NCBI GenBank assembly: GCA_020636375.1
Contig: JACJXZ010000006.1
Coordinates: 62,001 to 126,000, forward strand
Reading direction: 5' to 3'
Length of the DNA: 64,000 bases
Source of the DNA: Lewinellaceae bacterium
Lineage (GTDB): Bacteria; Bacteroidota; Bacteroidia; Chitinophagales; Saprospiraceae
Part shown: positions 44,807 to 56,000 of the stretch, one piece after another
Numbering within the stretch: position 1 is the first letter of the stretch
Layout of the letters: each line of letters begins with the position of its first letter
Notes under the pieces: generated by a model
The model's database searches: none
What the model was told of the DNA's origin: nothing
What the model saw: only the letters and a program-made list of their open reading frames with translations
Position numbers and translations under genes: made by a program

Positions 44807-46861
44807 TTAGGGTTGATCAATGGGGAAAGAGGCTTCAAAAACAAAACCGTTCCTGTTTTGAATAGCCCATTGGCCGTTGAGCTGCTCCACCAGGCTTTCG
44901 ATCAGGCGCAGGCCAAGGGAGTCTTTGGCGCCGTGTTCCTCCGGATGCATGCCGGCCCCATTGTCGCGGTAAACCAGCGTCATCCTGCCGTCGGGGCTGC
45001 GTTCCAGGCCGATAGTGATGGCTGGGTGGGGCTGCTGGCCAAAAGCATGTTTGGCGGAGTTGGTAATCAGCTCGTTGACCACCAGCCCCAGGCGGGTGGC
45101 CTGCTCGGCCTGTACCACCAGCCCGGGGCAGTTCACCGATACCCGCGCCTGCCCTAAAGCCGGACGAAGGCTGAACTGTAGGTTCTCTACCAGTTGCGCA
45201 AGGTATTGCCGAAAATCGATCAGCGTATCCGCCTCTTTATGAAAAAGCTGCTGGTGAGCCAGGCTCAGTGCCCGCACACGGTTCTCGCTTTCCAGAACCG
45301 CCTCTCTGGCTTCGGCGTCCTTCAGCCGGCGGCCCTGCATCTGAAGCAGGGTAGTAATAAACTGCAGGTTGTTCTTGACCCGGTGGTTCAGCTCTCTGTT
45401 CAGCAGGCCGATCGCTTCCCGCTGGGTTACGAGCTCAGCGTTCATCGACTCGATAGCCTGCTTCTTCCGCCGGGTAGAATGCAGGAACCAGCCCAGCAGC
45501 GCCGCCACGGCCAACAGGCCGGCCAGAACGGCGAACGCGAAGCGAAGCTGGCCCGCCCTGAGCGCCTCCTGCTCCCGGCTCAGGAGCAGTTCCGATTCCC
45601 GGAGTTTCAGGCTGTCCCTGGCCTTGCCGGCCTGGTATCTCGTATCTATTTCGATAATGGCTTCCGCCTTGCTCTGGTTGAGCAGGGAGTCGCTGGCGGC
45701 CTTGTGCGCTTCCATGTAGGACAGCGCCTCCCGGTAATTCCCTTTCTCCCGAAAGTAGTCGGCGTAGTATTTCAGGAGCAGGCTCTCGTTCTCCAGGTTG
45801 CCGATGGAGCGGGCCAGCGGCAGGCCTTCGTCCAGGTAGGCTTTTGCTTTGGGCAGGTTGCCGGTTTCCAGGTAGAACTTGCCAAGATTGGCATAGGAGG
45901 AGGCCAGGCGCTCTTTATTGCCCAATTCTTTCTTGAGTTCCAGGGCCCGCAGGTAATACTCCTCCGCCAGTTCGTTTCTGCCCTGTTTTTCATAAACGAC
46001 GGCCATATTGTTGTAGTCGGCGGCAATGTGCTCCCGGTTGTTGGATTTCCGGTCTTCTTCCAGGGCCAGCCGATGATAATACAACGCGCTGTCATTCTGA
46101 TCAAGATAATCGTGGATCAGGCCGATGTTGCCGTACACTTCTCCGATGGTTACCTTGTCTTCCAGCTTTTTGATAATGGCCAGCGCTTTACGGTAGGCAG
46201 ACATAGCCCGGCCGTAATCCTTCACCATAGATTGGGCTGCGCCGATATTCAGCCATTGCCGGCCAACCTGCCGGGTGGCGCCGGCCTCCTCCGCCAGTTC
46301 CAGCGCTTCGTAATAATAGCGCAAGGCCTCCGGATAGTCGCCCTGGTAATCGCGGATCAAGCCCAGGTTGGAGATGCCGTTGATCATGGCCGATGTGTCG
46401 CCCAGCCTTTCCTGTACGCCGAGAGCTTCCCGGATGTACTGCTCCGCCGTGGGGTAGTCGCCCAGCCACAGGTAGGAAACCCCTACATTGGCACCGACAG
46501 CCGAGGCCTTTTGAACATTCCCCGCAGCCTGATAATGGGAGAGGCTGAGCGTCCAGTAATGGGCTATAGAATCGAGCTGCCCCGCGTGATTGTGGTAAAA
46601 ACCCAGTTCGTTGTAAATGGCGCCCAGGCGTTGTCCGTCTCCGATTTCCTGCGCCAACTCCAACGCTTTATGCGCATACTGGATAGCCCGGGCGGGATCC
46701 TGGTTGTTGAGCGTGCGCACCGCCTGATAGTAAGCGTCAAACCTGGCTTCCTGGCCTTCCATCTCGGGAATGAGCCGGAGCAGGCTGTCCGCGTTCAGGA
46801 GCGGCTGCCCGGCAAGGGTGCAGGCTATAAGGAACCACAACCCAAAAGATACGTGTTTCAT
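44807..46861 (-). CDS. TPR histidine kinase (HisKA_2 type)
   Basis: A 684-residue protein with signal peptide and about seven tetratricopeptide repeats (~30-400; e.g. SNLGLIRDYQGDYPEALRYYYEALELA). A membrane helix (~448-466, FAVLAGLLAVAALLGWFL) follows, and then a kinase module with phospho-His in LNRELNHRVKNNLQFITTLLQMQGR (in part ELNHRVKNNLQ) and ATPase boxes VNELITNSAKHAF and YRDNGAGM. The TPRs are on the periplasmic side. HisKA_2 kinases with TPR sensors paired with LytTR regulators are typical of Bacteroidota. Confidence 0.92.
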   Translation of the reverse strand: MKHVSFGLWFLIACTLAGQPLLNADSLLRLIPEMEGQEARFDAYYQAVRTLNNQDPARAIQYAHKALELAQEIGDGQRLGAIYNELGFYHNHAGQLDSIAHYWTLSLSHYQAAGNVQKASAVGANVGVSYLWLGDYPTAEQYIREALGVQERLGDTSAMINGISNLGLIRDYQGDYPEALRYYYEALELAEEAGATRQVGRQWLNIGAAQSMVKDYGRAMSAYRKALAIIKKLEDKVTIGEVYGNIGLIHDYLDQNDSALYYHRLALEEDRKSNNREHIAADYNNMAVVYEKQGRNELAEEYYLRALELKKELGNKERLASSYANLGKFYLETGNLPKAKAYLDEGLPLARSIGNLENESLLLKYYADYFREKGNYREALSYMEAHKAASDSLLNQSKAEAIIEIDTRYQAGKARDSLKLRESELLLSREQEALRAGQLRFAFAVLAGLLAVAALLGWFLHSTRRKKQAIESMNAELVTQREAIGLLNRELNHRVKNNLQFITTLLQMQGRRLKDAEAREAVLESENRVRALSLAHQQLFHKEADTLIDFRQYLAQLVENLQFSLRPALGQARVSVNCPGLVVQAEQATRLGLVVNELITNSAKHAFGQQPHPAITIGLERSPDGRMTLVYRDNGAGMHPEEHGAKDSLGLRLIESLVEQLNGQWAIQNRNGFVFEASFPIDQP

Positions 46862-47113
46862 CGCAGCGACAGTTTATGAGGCGTTGGAATTTCACAACTG
46901 TTCTGGCTTGTTGCAACGGGGCTTAATGTGGGAATGTCTTACGGGGTTTCAGATATAGCGGCAATTTACCATAAAACTAATAATATTTGACTGGTTTCCA
47001 ACACAAATGACAGGCAGCGGAACGATCTCCCGGCTGCCCCGGTTATTTCATTGTGAAGTTAAATGGATCATCGCTTGTTTTCTTTTCTTCGTCAACCCCA
47101 AAACCTAATCCCC

Positions 47114-47761
47114 ATGAAGAAAGTACCTGCCTTATTTCACTTTTTCTTTGCCGTTTTCCTGTTTTCCAACAATGGCTTCGCCCAATCGGCCTTTCTGGGC
47201 GTGGAGCTGGGATACGCCCGGCCCGAACTCAGGAGCGCCCCCGACTCCGAATTGGCCGAGGCAGCGCCTACCGATAAATACCTCTTCGGCGCTACCGTCC
47301 GCCTTGAAAAAAAATGGGCCGTCGCTATGACTGGCCTCTTTTACTCGGAAAAAGGGGATCGGTACCTGCATTTCAATTCCTTTGAAGCGCCCTTGCTGTT
47401 TGGCGTCCACCCCCTCCGGGGGCGGCTGGGCCTGGCCCTCTACGGCGGCGGCTACTTCAGCTGGTGGAACAGAGGAATGTACGGAGACGACAGGGCCGAA
47501 AAACCAACCCTCCTGGAGCGGATGATGAGCGACGCCCGCAAAACGCACCTGGAAGAGGGCCATCCCCTCCGGAAAGGAAGGGACATCGGACTCAAGGCCG
47601 GCGTGGAGGCCTACTTCCAGTTTCGGAATAAAGGAAGGCTGACGTTGGGCTTCTTCGGTTCCCGGGGCCTGAAAGATTTTCAATATTCGGAAGCAGACAG
47701 CAGCCCGAAATTCCGCTTCCGCCAGTATTCCGTGTCCCTGGGCTACCTCATGCCGCTCTGA
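47114..47761 (+). CDS. Outer-membrane beta-barrel-like protein
   Basis: Start ATG 47114 (MKKVPALFHFFFAVFLFSNNGFAQ) gives a good signal peptide; an in-frame start at 47063 would precede it with an unlikely extension. The 215-residue product alternates hydrophobic strands (FLGVELGYARPEL, WAVAMTGLFYSEKGDRYL, LGLALYGGGYFSWW, RLTLGFFGSRGL) and ends in RFRQYSVSLGYLMPL with a terminal aromatic/Leu strand, which suits a small eight-strand barrel. Role unknown. Confidence 0.75.
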   Translation: MKKVPALFHFFFAVFLFSNNGFAQSAFLGVELGYARPELRSAPDSELAEAAPTDKYLFGATVRLEKKWAVAMTGLFYSEKGDRYLHFNSFEAPLLFGVHPLRGRLGLALYGGGYFSWWNRGMYGDDRAEKPTLLERMMSDARKTHLEEGHPLRKGRDIGLKAGVEAYFQFRNKGRLTLGFFGSRGLKDFQYSEADSSPKFRFRQYSVSLGYLMPL

Positions 47762-47771
47762 GAACCCCGAA

Positions 47772-47872
47772 CTGCGAAAAGCGAACCGCCAACAGCGAAA
47801 AGCGAAAAGCGAACCGCCAACAGCGAAAAGCGAAAAGCAAACCGCCAACAGCGAAAAGCGAAAAGCAAACCA
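47772..47872. repeat. Tandem repeat with units GCGAAAAGC and CGCCAACA
   Basis: About four copies of a ~31-bp unit containing CCGCCAACAGCGAAAAGCGA, directly after the barrel gene. Confidence 0.85.
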
Positions 47873-47889
47873 CCGGCACCCCCATCCCC

Positions 47890-49266
47890 TCACTCCACCA
47901 CCAGCCGCCGGCTGAACGCCCGCTGGCCGTCCGTTACCCTCAGCAGGTACAGGCCGGGCGGGAGGGCACCGGTATCGAATGTAAGGCGGTTGCCGGCCTC
48001 CTGTCGGCGCAGGGCGAGTTGCCCGGCGGTGTTGTAAAGGTGCAATTGCCAGGGGCCCGCAGGCAGTTCCCCGGGAAGGATGACGTGGGCCTCGTCTTTG
48101 GCGGGATTTGGAAAAAGCTCGAATACCGCCTCCCCAACGGTTTCTTTCCCGGAGAGGATGATCGTCGGAGAAGCATCGGCGATATCGACATAGGCGTCCA
48201 GGTTGATACTGCCGGGAGCGCAGTATTTTCTGCCGGCGACGTAGATCAGGTTGTACTCCGGATGGATGGCGAAAGCGTCGAGGGCGTTGTTGGTATCGCA
48301 GTTCGATACCAGCTTCAGCCATTGCGGGCTGCCGTCGGCGCCGATCTTCACCATGATGGGGCAAAAGCCGTAGGGATTTATCCTCGCCAGGCTGCCGACG
48401 AGGAGGAAGCCGTCCTCGTAAGCCCCGATGTCCCGGGGGTAACCCCAGGAATAGTTCGGAAATTCGTAGGTGCGCTCCCATTGAGTGGCGCCCTGGCCGT
48501 CGACTTTTACCACCTTCCACTTCAGCTCCTCTCCCTGCCCGCCAATCAGAAAGCCGCCGCCCGGAACCGCGTAAAAAGAGTAGAGGTTGCGAAAGGAAAC
48601 ATTGAGCATACTGCTTCCCAGAAACTGAAGGTTCTCATCAAAGTGCAGGATGGTGTTGAAAAAAGTCAGCACGGCAATCCCGCCGGGCGTTTTCACCATG
48701 TCATAGCTGTACAAAGAGCCGATGCCCATCCCCATCTCTTCGGCGGAGCGTACGGCCAGGGTGGCCCCGTCATAACCGATCATCCATACCGTATCTATCG
48801 TGGCCACATAAACGGCCTCTTCCTGAGCATTCCGGATGATGTGCCGGGCAATGGGAGAAGGATGGCGTTCGCTGGCTGTTAAGAAAGTACGCCGCCAGAG
48901 CTCATTGCCCATAGAATCTACCTTGAGCAGAAAGGGCAGGTTGTCGCCCGGCTCGCCGTATAAATAATCTGAACCTCCGATGATGTAGGTATCTTCGTCG
49001 GCCTCTGTCATGGAGTAGCCATCGGGATGTTGCCCGACGGGCAGGGCTGCCTGGGCAAGGGTCTCGCCGAAAAGGCCGATCCGCAGGAAGAGCAGGCCGC
49101 CGTCGGTGCGCCCCGTTACCATGAGGTTGTTGTCGTCATCGTAGGCGATGTCGAAGGGGATGTCCCAGCCGCTGATGTCGTAGCAGGGCTGGGCGGAAGC
49201 ACAAAGCGCAAAGCAGGCGACGAGGCAGATAGCGGTAGTGGTTTTGAGCGTAGAAATACAGTGCAT
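47890..49266 (-). CDS. T9SS-secreted protein with C-terminal sorting domain
   Basis: A 458-residue protein with a signal peptide ending LCASAQP. Most of it is beta-rich and probably a propeller-like body (FLLKVDSMGNELWRRTF, VVKVDGQGATQWERTYE, VKIGADGSPQWLKLV: repeats of a 'KVDxxGxxxW' type). The type A sorting domain at the end reads VFELFPNPAKDEAHVILPG ... WQLHLYNTAGQLALRR ... LPPGLYLLRVTDG. The domain directs export by the type IX secretion system. Ligand or substrate unknown. Confidence 0.88.
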   Translation of the reverse strand: MHCISTLKTTTAICLVACFALCASAQPCYDISGWDIPFDIAYDDDNNLMVTGRTDGGLLFLRIGLFGETLAQAALPVGQHPDGYSMTEADEDTYIIGGSDYLYGEPGDNLPFLLKVDSMGNELWRRTFLTASERHPSPIARHIIRNAQEEAVYVATIDTVWMIGYDGATLAVRSAEEMGMGIGSLYSYDMVKTPGGIAVLTFFNTILHFDENLQFLGSSMLNVSFRNLYSFYAVPGGGFLIGGQGEELKWKVVKVDGQGATQWERTYEFPNYSWGYPRDIGAYEDGFLLVGSLARINPYGFCPIMVKIGADGSPQWLKLVSNCDTNNALDAFAIHPEYNLIYVAGRKYCAPGSINLDAYVDIADASPTIILSGKETVGEAVFELFPNPAKDEAHVILPGELPAGPWQLHLYNTAGQLALRRQEAGNRLTFDTGALPPGLYLLRVTDGQRAFSRRLVVE

Positions 49267-49367
49267 GGTGTTTATTTTTGATGCGTGGCCAAGGCAGGCC
49301 TAACCTATAAATAAAGTTGAATGCTCGTTACGGCCTGTGGCCGTAAACAGAACAAAGGCCCCGCTCT

Positions 49368-49421
49368 ACCGTCCGCCGTCCGCCGTCTACCGTCTACCGT
49401 CCGCCGTCCGCCGTCCGCCGT
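49368..49421. repeat. Tandem repeat CCGTCYRCCGT
   Basis: About nine imperfect 6-bp units (CCGTCCG/CCGTCTA) just beyond the stop of the T9SS protein at 49424. Confidence 0.85.
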
Positions 49422-49423
49422 AC

Positions 49424-50740
49424 CTAGTGCTTCACCACCTTCCTCCCCCCTACCCTTTTCCCTTCTTCCAGCAGTTCTACAAAGTACACTCCCGGCGCCA
49501 GGCCGACAACATCCCAACTGGCGCGTTCCGCAAAGGCGGGCAAGCGCTGCGCCCTCACCACCTGCCCAAGGGGGTTAAGCAGACGAAGGTGGAGGGGTAC
49601 GGTTGCGGGCCGGCGGAAAACAATGGACAGCACATCGGTTGCCGGGTTGGGGAAAACCTCCCAGCTTATAAAGTTGCTTTCTTCTTCCGTTCCCACGATC
49701 ACCCGGTAGCACCCCCCAAGCCTGTCGGCATAATCGGTAACATGCAGCAGTGCTTCTTCCTGGTAGTAGCACAATAATTCTATATAGGCATCCAGGACGA
49801 AGGACCCGATTGGCTCAAAGGTGCTGCGCTCACTGCCGATGCCTTCTATCCAGTAGACAGTGCTTATAGTATCTAAACCCAGCGAGATCAGCATCCGCCT
49901 GCGGAGGCTGCCGTCGGGCAACTGGATGAAATCCACATTGCTGACGAAGAGGCCGGAATTATAGCCTCCATAGATGATTTCCTCACCTGGTTCAAGCGTA
50001 AAATCATAGACTAACTCCTCTTCTTCCCGCTGCGGCAAGTACTTGTACACTTTCCCCGGAGGCCCTTCACGGAAGGCCTGGCCGGAATATTCCCAGTCCT
50101 GTAGCACGGAATCCTCTGTCATCCAAAGCTTATGGTACACCTGGCCGTTGCGTTGGATGGTATCCTGGAAGCGGTAGATTTCTGTATACAAGCGGCCGTT
50201 GCCAGTCTGGATGCTGAACCAGCCGGCCAATATATTCCAGCGGTTGGCCTCCGAGACAAAGGACGGGCCGGCAAAGGTGCAGGCCAGGATGTCGGCGATG
50301 TTGTCCCGCAAAGTTTCGTAGGCCATGTTAGTCAGGCCGGGAATGATCTGCCCCAGCACCATTCCATCGCTTATCGGATAGAAGTTTTTGGAACACCCGA
50401 AGAGCATCAGGGTATCAGGCCCGGTTAAAGGGATCAGAGCCAGTACGTATTCGGCGCCTTCCGACAAAAGGTACAGGTTTTCCCCGCAGTTGACGCCGTC
50501 CTGGCCCATGATGGTGATGGTGTCGTGAGGGATATTCCGGTTGATGTTCTCCAGAACAGCCACCCGGGCGAAGGAAGGATGGGTGCGCTCTACCAATTTG
50601 CCCCGGATGATATGCCGGCCGGCATCGACGGCCTGGCAGAAAACCGTGTCATACGGCCCGCCGCAGCTGCAGCTGTGAGCAGGCGGGGCGTATAACAGGA
50701 GGAAAAAAGGGAGGAAGTATATAAAAGGGTGCTCTTTCAT
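49424..50740 (-). CDS. T9SS-secreted protein with C-terminal sorting domain
   Basis: A 438-residue protein with signal peptide (MKEHPFIYFLPFFLLLYAPPAHS) followed by CSCGG and FVSEANRWNILAGWFSIQTGNG, a middle domain unlike any I know. The sorting domain near the end reads SWEVFPNPATDVLSIVFRRPA ... LHLRLLNPLGQVVRAQ ... LAPGVYFVELLEEGKRVGGRKVVKH. Its last Cys-rich N-terminus could form disulphides. One of three neighbouring T9SS genes on the minus strand. Confidence 0.85.
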   Translation of the reverse strand: MKEHPFIYFLPFFLLLYAPPAHSCSCGGPYDTVFCQAVDAGRHIIRGKLVERTHPSFARVAVLENINRNIPHDTITIMGQDGVNCGENLYLLSEGAEYVLALIPLTGPDTLMLFGCSKNFYPISDGMVLGQIIPGLTNMAYETLRDNIADILACTFAGPSFVSEANRWNILAGWFSIQTGNGRLYTEIYRFQDTIQRNGQVYHKLWMTEDSVLQDWEYSGQAFREGPPGKVYKYLPQREEEELVYDFTLEPGEEIIYGGYNSGLFVSNVDFIQLPDGSLRRRMLISLGLDTISTVYWIEGIGSERSTFEPIGSFVLDAYIELLCYYQEEALLHVTDYADRLGGCYRVIVGTEEESNFISWEVFPNPATDVLSIVFRRPATVPLHLRLLNPLGQVVRAQRLPAFAERASWDVVGLAPGVYFVELLEEGKRVGGRKVVKH

Positions 50741-50755
50741 AAGCAGTGCAGTTTA

Positions 50756-50913
50756 GGGGTTTGGAAATAAATAAGCTACTCAAAATGGCGCAGTTATTTT
50801 TTCGCTGGGCAAGACGCGAAGAATGAGCATAGCCTAGCTACGTGAGTGATGAGCAACGAAGCCCAGCGGAAAAAGAACAAGCCAGTTGGGTAGGTTATTT
50901 TTTTCCAAACCCC
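50756..50913. repeat. 158-bp inverted-repeat element, copy A
   Basis: The outer arms GGGGTTTGGAAATAAATAA (50756) and TTATTTTTTTCCAAACCCC (to 50913) are reverse complements with few mismatches, as are inner arms CGCTGGGC and GCCCAGCG. The central CTTCGTTGCTCATCACTCAC...CTTCGCG (minus strand, ~50815-50861) is shared with copy B (63102-63262). Confidence 0.85.
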
Positions 50914-50917
50914 TTAA

Positions 50918-51495
50918 TCAGAATTTCAGGAATTTCAAACTCTGCCCTTCCCCATCCCTGCCGAAAACCTGCAGGTAGTAAAGCCCCGGCGGCAGGCCGC
51001 CAATATCCCAGCCGACGCGTTCGGTATTGGGCGGAAGTTGCCGCTCTTCCAGTGCCTTCCCCAGGTGGTTGAGCAGGCGCAGTTGCAAGGCATGAGGCGC
51101 AGGTTGGCCGAAGTCGACCGTAATCTCATCCCCGGCCGGGTTGGGGAAGGCCTTCCAGCTGGCCGGGGCGCCATCCTCTTCTCTTGCGGAAGTGAAGGTA
51201 TAAGTGCAGGACGGCACGTTGTTGTCCAGCATCAGCCCCCCCTCGTCAGGGTCCTCGTAGCAGCGGATGAAGCCACCTACCGGGTCGCAGGCAGGATAAA
51301 TGAAATTGAGGCAGCGGTTGCTGCCGATGCCTTCGATGATTTGATCCCCCCATTCGTGGTAGCCCGGTTCCAGGTATTGAATGTTCTGTACTTTGAGGTT
51401 GCCCCCGTTCCATTTGGCCCGAAACGCCCACCCGGCAAGCCGGATGAGCGCCTCGTTGGGGTTTTCAGGGAGTTTCTCCCGGGGGTCTCAAAGAG
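50918..51495 (-). pseudogene. T9SS cargo gene remnant (N-terminus deleted)
   Basis: The frame is open leftward from ~51495 to TGA 50918-50920, giving about 190 residues. It holds the final part of a secreted protein (GGNLKVQNIQYLEPGYHEWG ... CLNFIYPACDPVGGFIRCYEDPDEGG) and a complete sorting domain (ASWKAFPNPAGDEITVDFG ... LQLRLLNHLGKAL ... LPPGLYYLQVFGRDG). Upstream in this frame is TGA. A separate ATG AAA ACT ATC GCA CTC TCT at ~51514 looks like the start of a signal peptide in another frame. So the middle of the gene was deleted. The sorting domain resembles that of the gene at 49424. Confidence 0.75.
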
Positions 51496-51707
51496 AGTGC
51501 GATAGTTTTCATGGCTGTTAATGAGGCTAATTTTCCCTTTTTTGTGATGCTTTTCAAGTACAAAAAACGCGTTTTGTAAAAAAATTAACTACACAGTTTT
51601 CACGAAAAGCTTTACAGAGAAAGGGATTTTGTTTATTTTTTGTGTAGCAAAAAGTGGCAACATCCCCTGACACTCTTTGTCAGGCGGCTGACGCAAAAGC
51701 AGGAGAT

Positions 51708-53114
51708 ATGAAAAAATACAAACTCTACGAACTGTTTGAAACGCTGAGCAACGGCGAGCTGCGCCGCCTGCGCCGCTTCCTGCAGTCGCCCTATTTCACC
51801 ACCCGCCAGGATGTGTTCGCCGCCTTTGACTACCTGGCGGAGCGGCGGGGGACGGGGCGGCCGATGCCGGATCGGGAGCTGCTCTTCCAGCATATTTTCC
51901 CCGGCGAGGCTTACGACGACCAGAAGATACGGTCTGCCATGAGCAGCCTGGCGGAGCTCATCGAGCGGTTCTGGCTCGTAGAAGGGCTGGATGAAAGCAG
52001 CCACAGTTCGCAGCTTGCCCTGGCAAAAGCATGCCGCCGCCGCGGCCTGGGCCGGCAATTCCGGCGGGCGATGAAAAAGGCCGGCCGCCACCTGGAGCAC
52101 AGCCCTCTGCGCGACCCCGGCCACTACGACAAACTGCTCGCCTATCAGACAGAATGGCTGGAATACCAGTCGGCCTCCCGCCGCACCGCCGACCTCCACC
52201 TGCAGGAAATCACCGACACGCTCGACATTTCCTACCTGCTTTCCAAGCTGCGCTACGCCTGCACCCAGCTGACCCACACGGCGGTCTACCAGCAGGAATA
52301 CCGCTTCGGCATCCTGCCCCTGGCCCTGGAAGAGGCGCGGCGGCTGGGATACCTGGATATTCCGGCGGTGGCGATTTATTACAACTGCTACCGCTTCCTG
52401 AGCGAGGGCTACAGCCTGCCGCCTTTCCGGCGCTTTCGCAGCCTGCTGCTGGAGCACGGCCCCTTGTTTTCCCTCGCCGGGCAAAAAGCGCTGTACCTGC
52501 TGGCCGTCAACTTCTGCATCCGGAAGATGAATTCCGGCAGCATGGAGTTCGCCCGGGAAGGGTGGGCGCTGTACCAGCAGGCCCTGGAGCAGGGAGTGCT
52601 GCTGGAAGACGGGCGGCTGTCGCGCTTTACTTTCTACAATATTGCCGCCACCGGCATCCGCCTGGGCGAGCTGGAAGCTGTGGAGCGCTTTATCCTGGAT
52701 TACAAGGATTTCCTGCCGGAAGAATACCGGGCGGCCAGCGTCCGCTTTATCCGCGCTCGCCTGGCCTTCAACCGGGGAGAACTGCCGGCCGTGGCCGACC
52801 TGCTGGAACAGGCCGACCTCCAGGATCTGGTCAACAACCTGATCGCCAAAAACCTGCTGATCAAAGCCTACTACGGGCTGGAAAAACACGAATTGCTGGA
52901 AGCCCAACTGGAAAGCCTGCGCGCCTTCATCCAGCGCAAGGATTTCAGCGACTACCACCGCCGGAACTACCTCGGCATCATCCGCTTCGTCCAGCGACTG
53001 ATGGCCCTGGCCCCTTATGACAAAGAAGGCCGCCAACAACTGGAACAGGATATCCTGAATGCGCCGGTGCTGACGGAAAGGGAATGGCTGCTGGAGCAGG
53101 TGAGGAGGGTGTGA
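51708..53114 (+). CDS. Helical-repeat protein of unknown function
   Basis: Start ATG 51708 (MKKYKLYELFETLSNGELRRLRRFLQSPYF) with AGGAGA just upstream gives 468 residues; a start at 51654 adds an unlikely leader. The protein is nearly all helical, with tandem amphipathic pairs (HSSQLALAKACRRRGLGRQF, YLLAVNFCIRKMNSGSMEFAREGWALYQQALEQG) recalling TPR-type repeats. There is no signal peptide. Proteins like this appear to be typical of Saprospiria, but no role is known. Confidence 0.75.
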   Translation: MKKYKLYELFETLSNGELRRLRRFLQSPYFTTRQDVFAAFDYLAERRGTGRPMPDRELLFQHIFPGEAYDDQKIRSAMSSLAELIERFWLVEGLDESSHSSQLALAKACRRRGLGRQFRRAMKKAGRHLEHSPLRDPGHYDKLLAYQTEWLEYQSASRRTADLHLQEITDTLDISYLLSKLRYACTQLTHTAVYQQEYRFGILPLALEEARRLGYLDIPAVAIYYNCYRFLSEGYSLPPFRRFRSLLLEHGPLFSLAGQKALYLLAVNFCIRKMNSGSMEFAREGWALYQQALEQGVLLEDGRLSRFTFYNIAATGIRLGELEAVERFILDYKDFLPEEYRAASVRFIRARLAFNRGELPAVADLLEQADLQDLVNNLIAKNLLIKAYYGLEKHELLEAQLESLRAFIQRKDFSDYHRRNYLGIIRFVQRLMALAPYDKEGRQQLEQDILNAPVLTEREWLLEQVRRV

Positions 53115-53360
53115 GGTGCGATGTGCGGGGAGCGGGCTGCCAAATCAAAAATCACAAATCGCAAATCGAACGTCGCAAATGTGCAGAGCCGGGGGCTTAA
53201 GATGTGCGATGTGTGATGTACGATTTGCGATGTGTGATGTGCGATTTGCCCGGTAGTCAACCGGCCCGGGATTCCCTCAAATCAAAAATCGCACTTCACA
53301 CATCAAACTTCATAAATCCATCCGCCGGACCCATTTGCGATTTGCGATGTGCCCGGGAAC
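53115..53360. repeat. Intergenic low-complexity repeats (GATTTGCGATGTG units)
   Basis: Made of shuffled words GCGATGTG, GATTTGCG and CAAATCGCAAATC on both strands. It carries no gene. A stem of opposite units (AAATCGCAAATC / GATTTGCGATTTG) may form hairpins. Confidence 0.75.
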
Positions 53361-53367
53361 AGAACAG

Positions 53368-53396
53368 CCCTTCCCGAACTACGGAAAGGGCTGCCT
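53368..53396 (-). terminator. Putative terminator of the gene at 53425
   Basis: CAGCCCTTCC, a loop, then GGAAAGGGCTG make a strong stem 29 bp beyond the stop codon of the minus-strand gene. The U-rich tract on the minus strand (TTCTGTT) is weak. Confidence 0.45.
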
Positions 53397-53424
53397 GGCG
53401 TTTTGGATTCAGAATCTGATCTGA

Positions 53425-53694
53425 TCACCGCTCGTTGGTATCCTCAAACACATCCACGTCGCTCCAGGGCTTCCTGAAGTCATTCGGCACTTCGCTGAGA
53501 GCGTCAACGCGGAATCCGTCTTTGGAAACGCCGGCTTTCAGGGCCAGCTTATAGATCAGGGAATAGGTAGGCGGACTCTCGAGATGGAAGTACATATTCC
53601 GGCTCGACCTCCAGCGGAAGCCGGAAGGGATCGGAGCAGGGATGTTTTGGTTGAGGTCCCATGATACAGTGGCCAGATAATACTTTTTTGCCAT
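53425..53694 (-). CDS. Small hypothetical protein
   Basis: Start ATG 53692-53694 (MAKKYYLATVSWDLNQNIPAP) gives 89 residues; an upstream start at 53736 is less likely. It is a single domain rich in aromatic residues and Pro, with an acidic end (SDVDVFEDTNER). Unrecognised. Confidence 0.6.
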   Translation of the reverse strand: MAKKYYLATVSWDLNQNIPAPIPSGFRWRSSRNMYFHLESPPTYSLIYKLALKAGVSKDGFRVDALSEVPNDFRKPWSDVDVFEDTNER

Positions 53695-53889
53695 GGTTAA
53701 AGCGGTTCTTTGGTTAATGAAATGGGTTCCAAACAAGGAGTACAGCTCCTTACATATTCCATAAAATTATTTAAACTTTTTTGTAAGACCAATGAATTCA
53801 GCCAGTTTCGGAGAAAATATTTAGACGATGGTTCCCTCCTGCGCCCTGTTAACCTGCAAATTAATTATTTAAAAGGAAAGTGATTATTG

Positions 53890-53897
53890 TAACTTTG
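53890..53897 (+). promoter_or_regulatory. Putative pckG promoter -7 box
   Basis: TAACTTTG fits TAnnTTTG and lies 73 bp before the pckG start. The -33 box is not clear. Confidence 0.5.
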
Positions 53898-53970
53898 CCC
53901 GGTTGACAATTATCAGTAAACGGCCTTTTCCGGGCCTGTATTTTAGCCTTACACCAAAATCAAACCAACT

Positions 53971-55830
<1,860 letters not shown>

Positions 55831-56000
55831 AGGAACTTTAAGTTGTAAGCAGCGTTTTATTCCCAGCTCAGTTCGCCCAAAGTCCAGGATGGTTTGATAT
55901 TTTGGGCTTTGGGCATTCTGGGCCAGTTTTTTAATTGGGAGGCATGGCAATATCATAATTGGCAGGCTGGCCGAAATCCGGATATAACTTTAGTTCGTAA

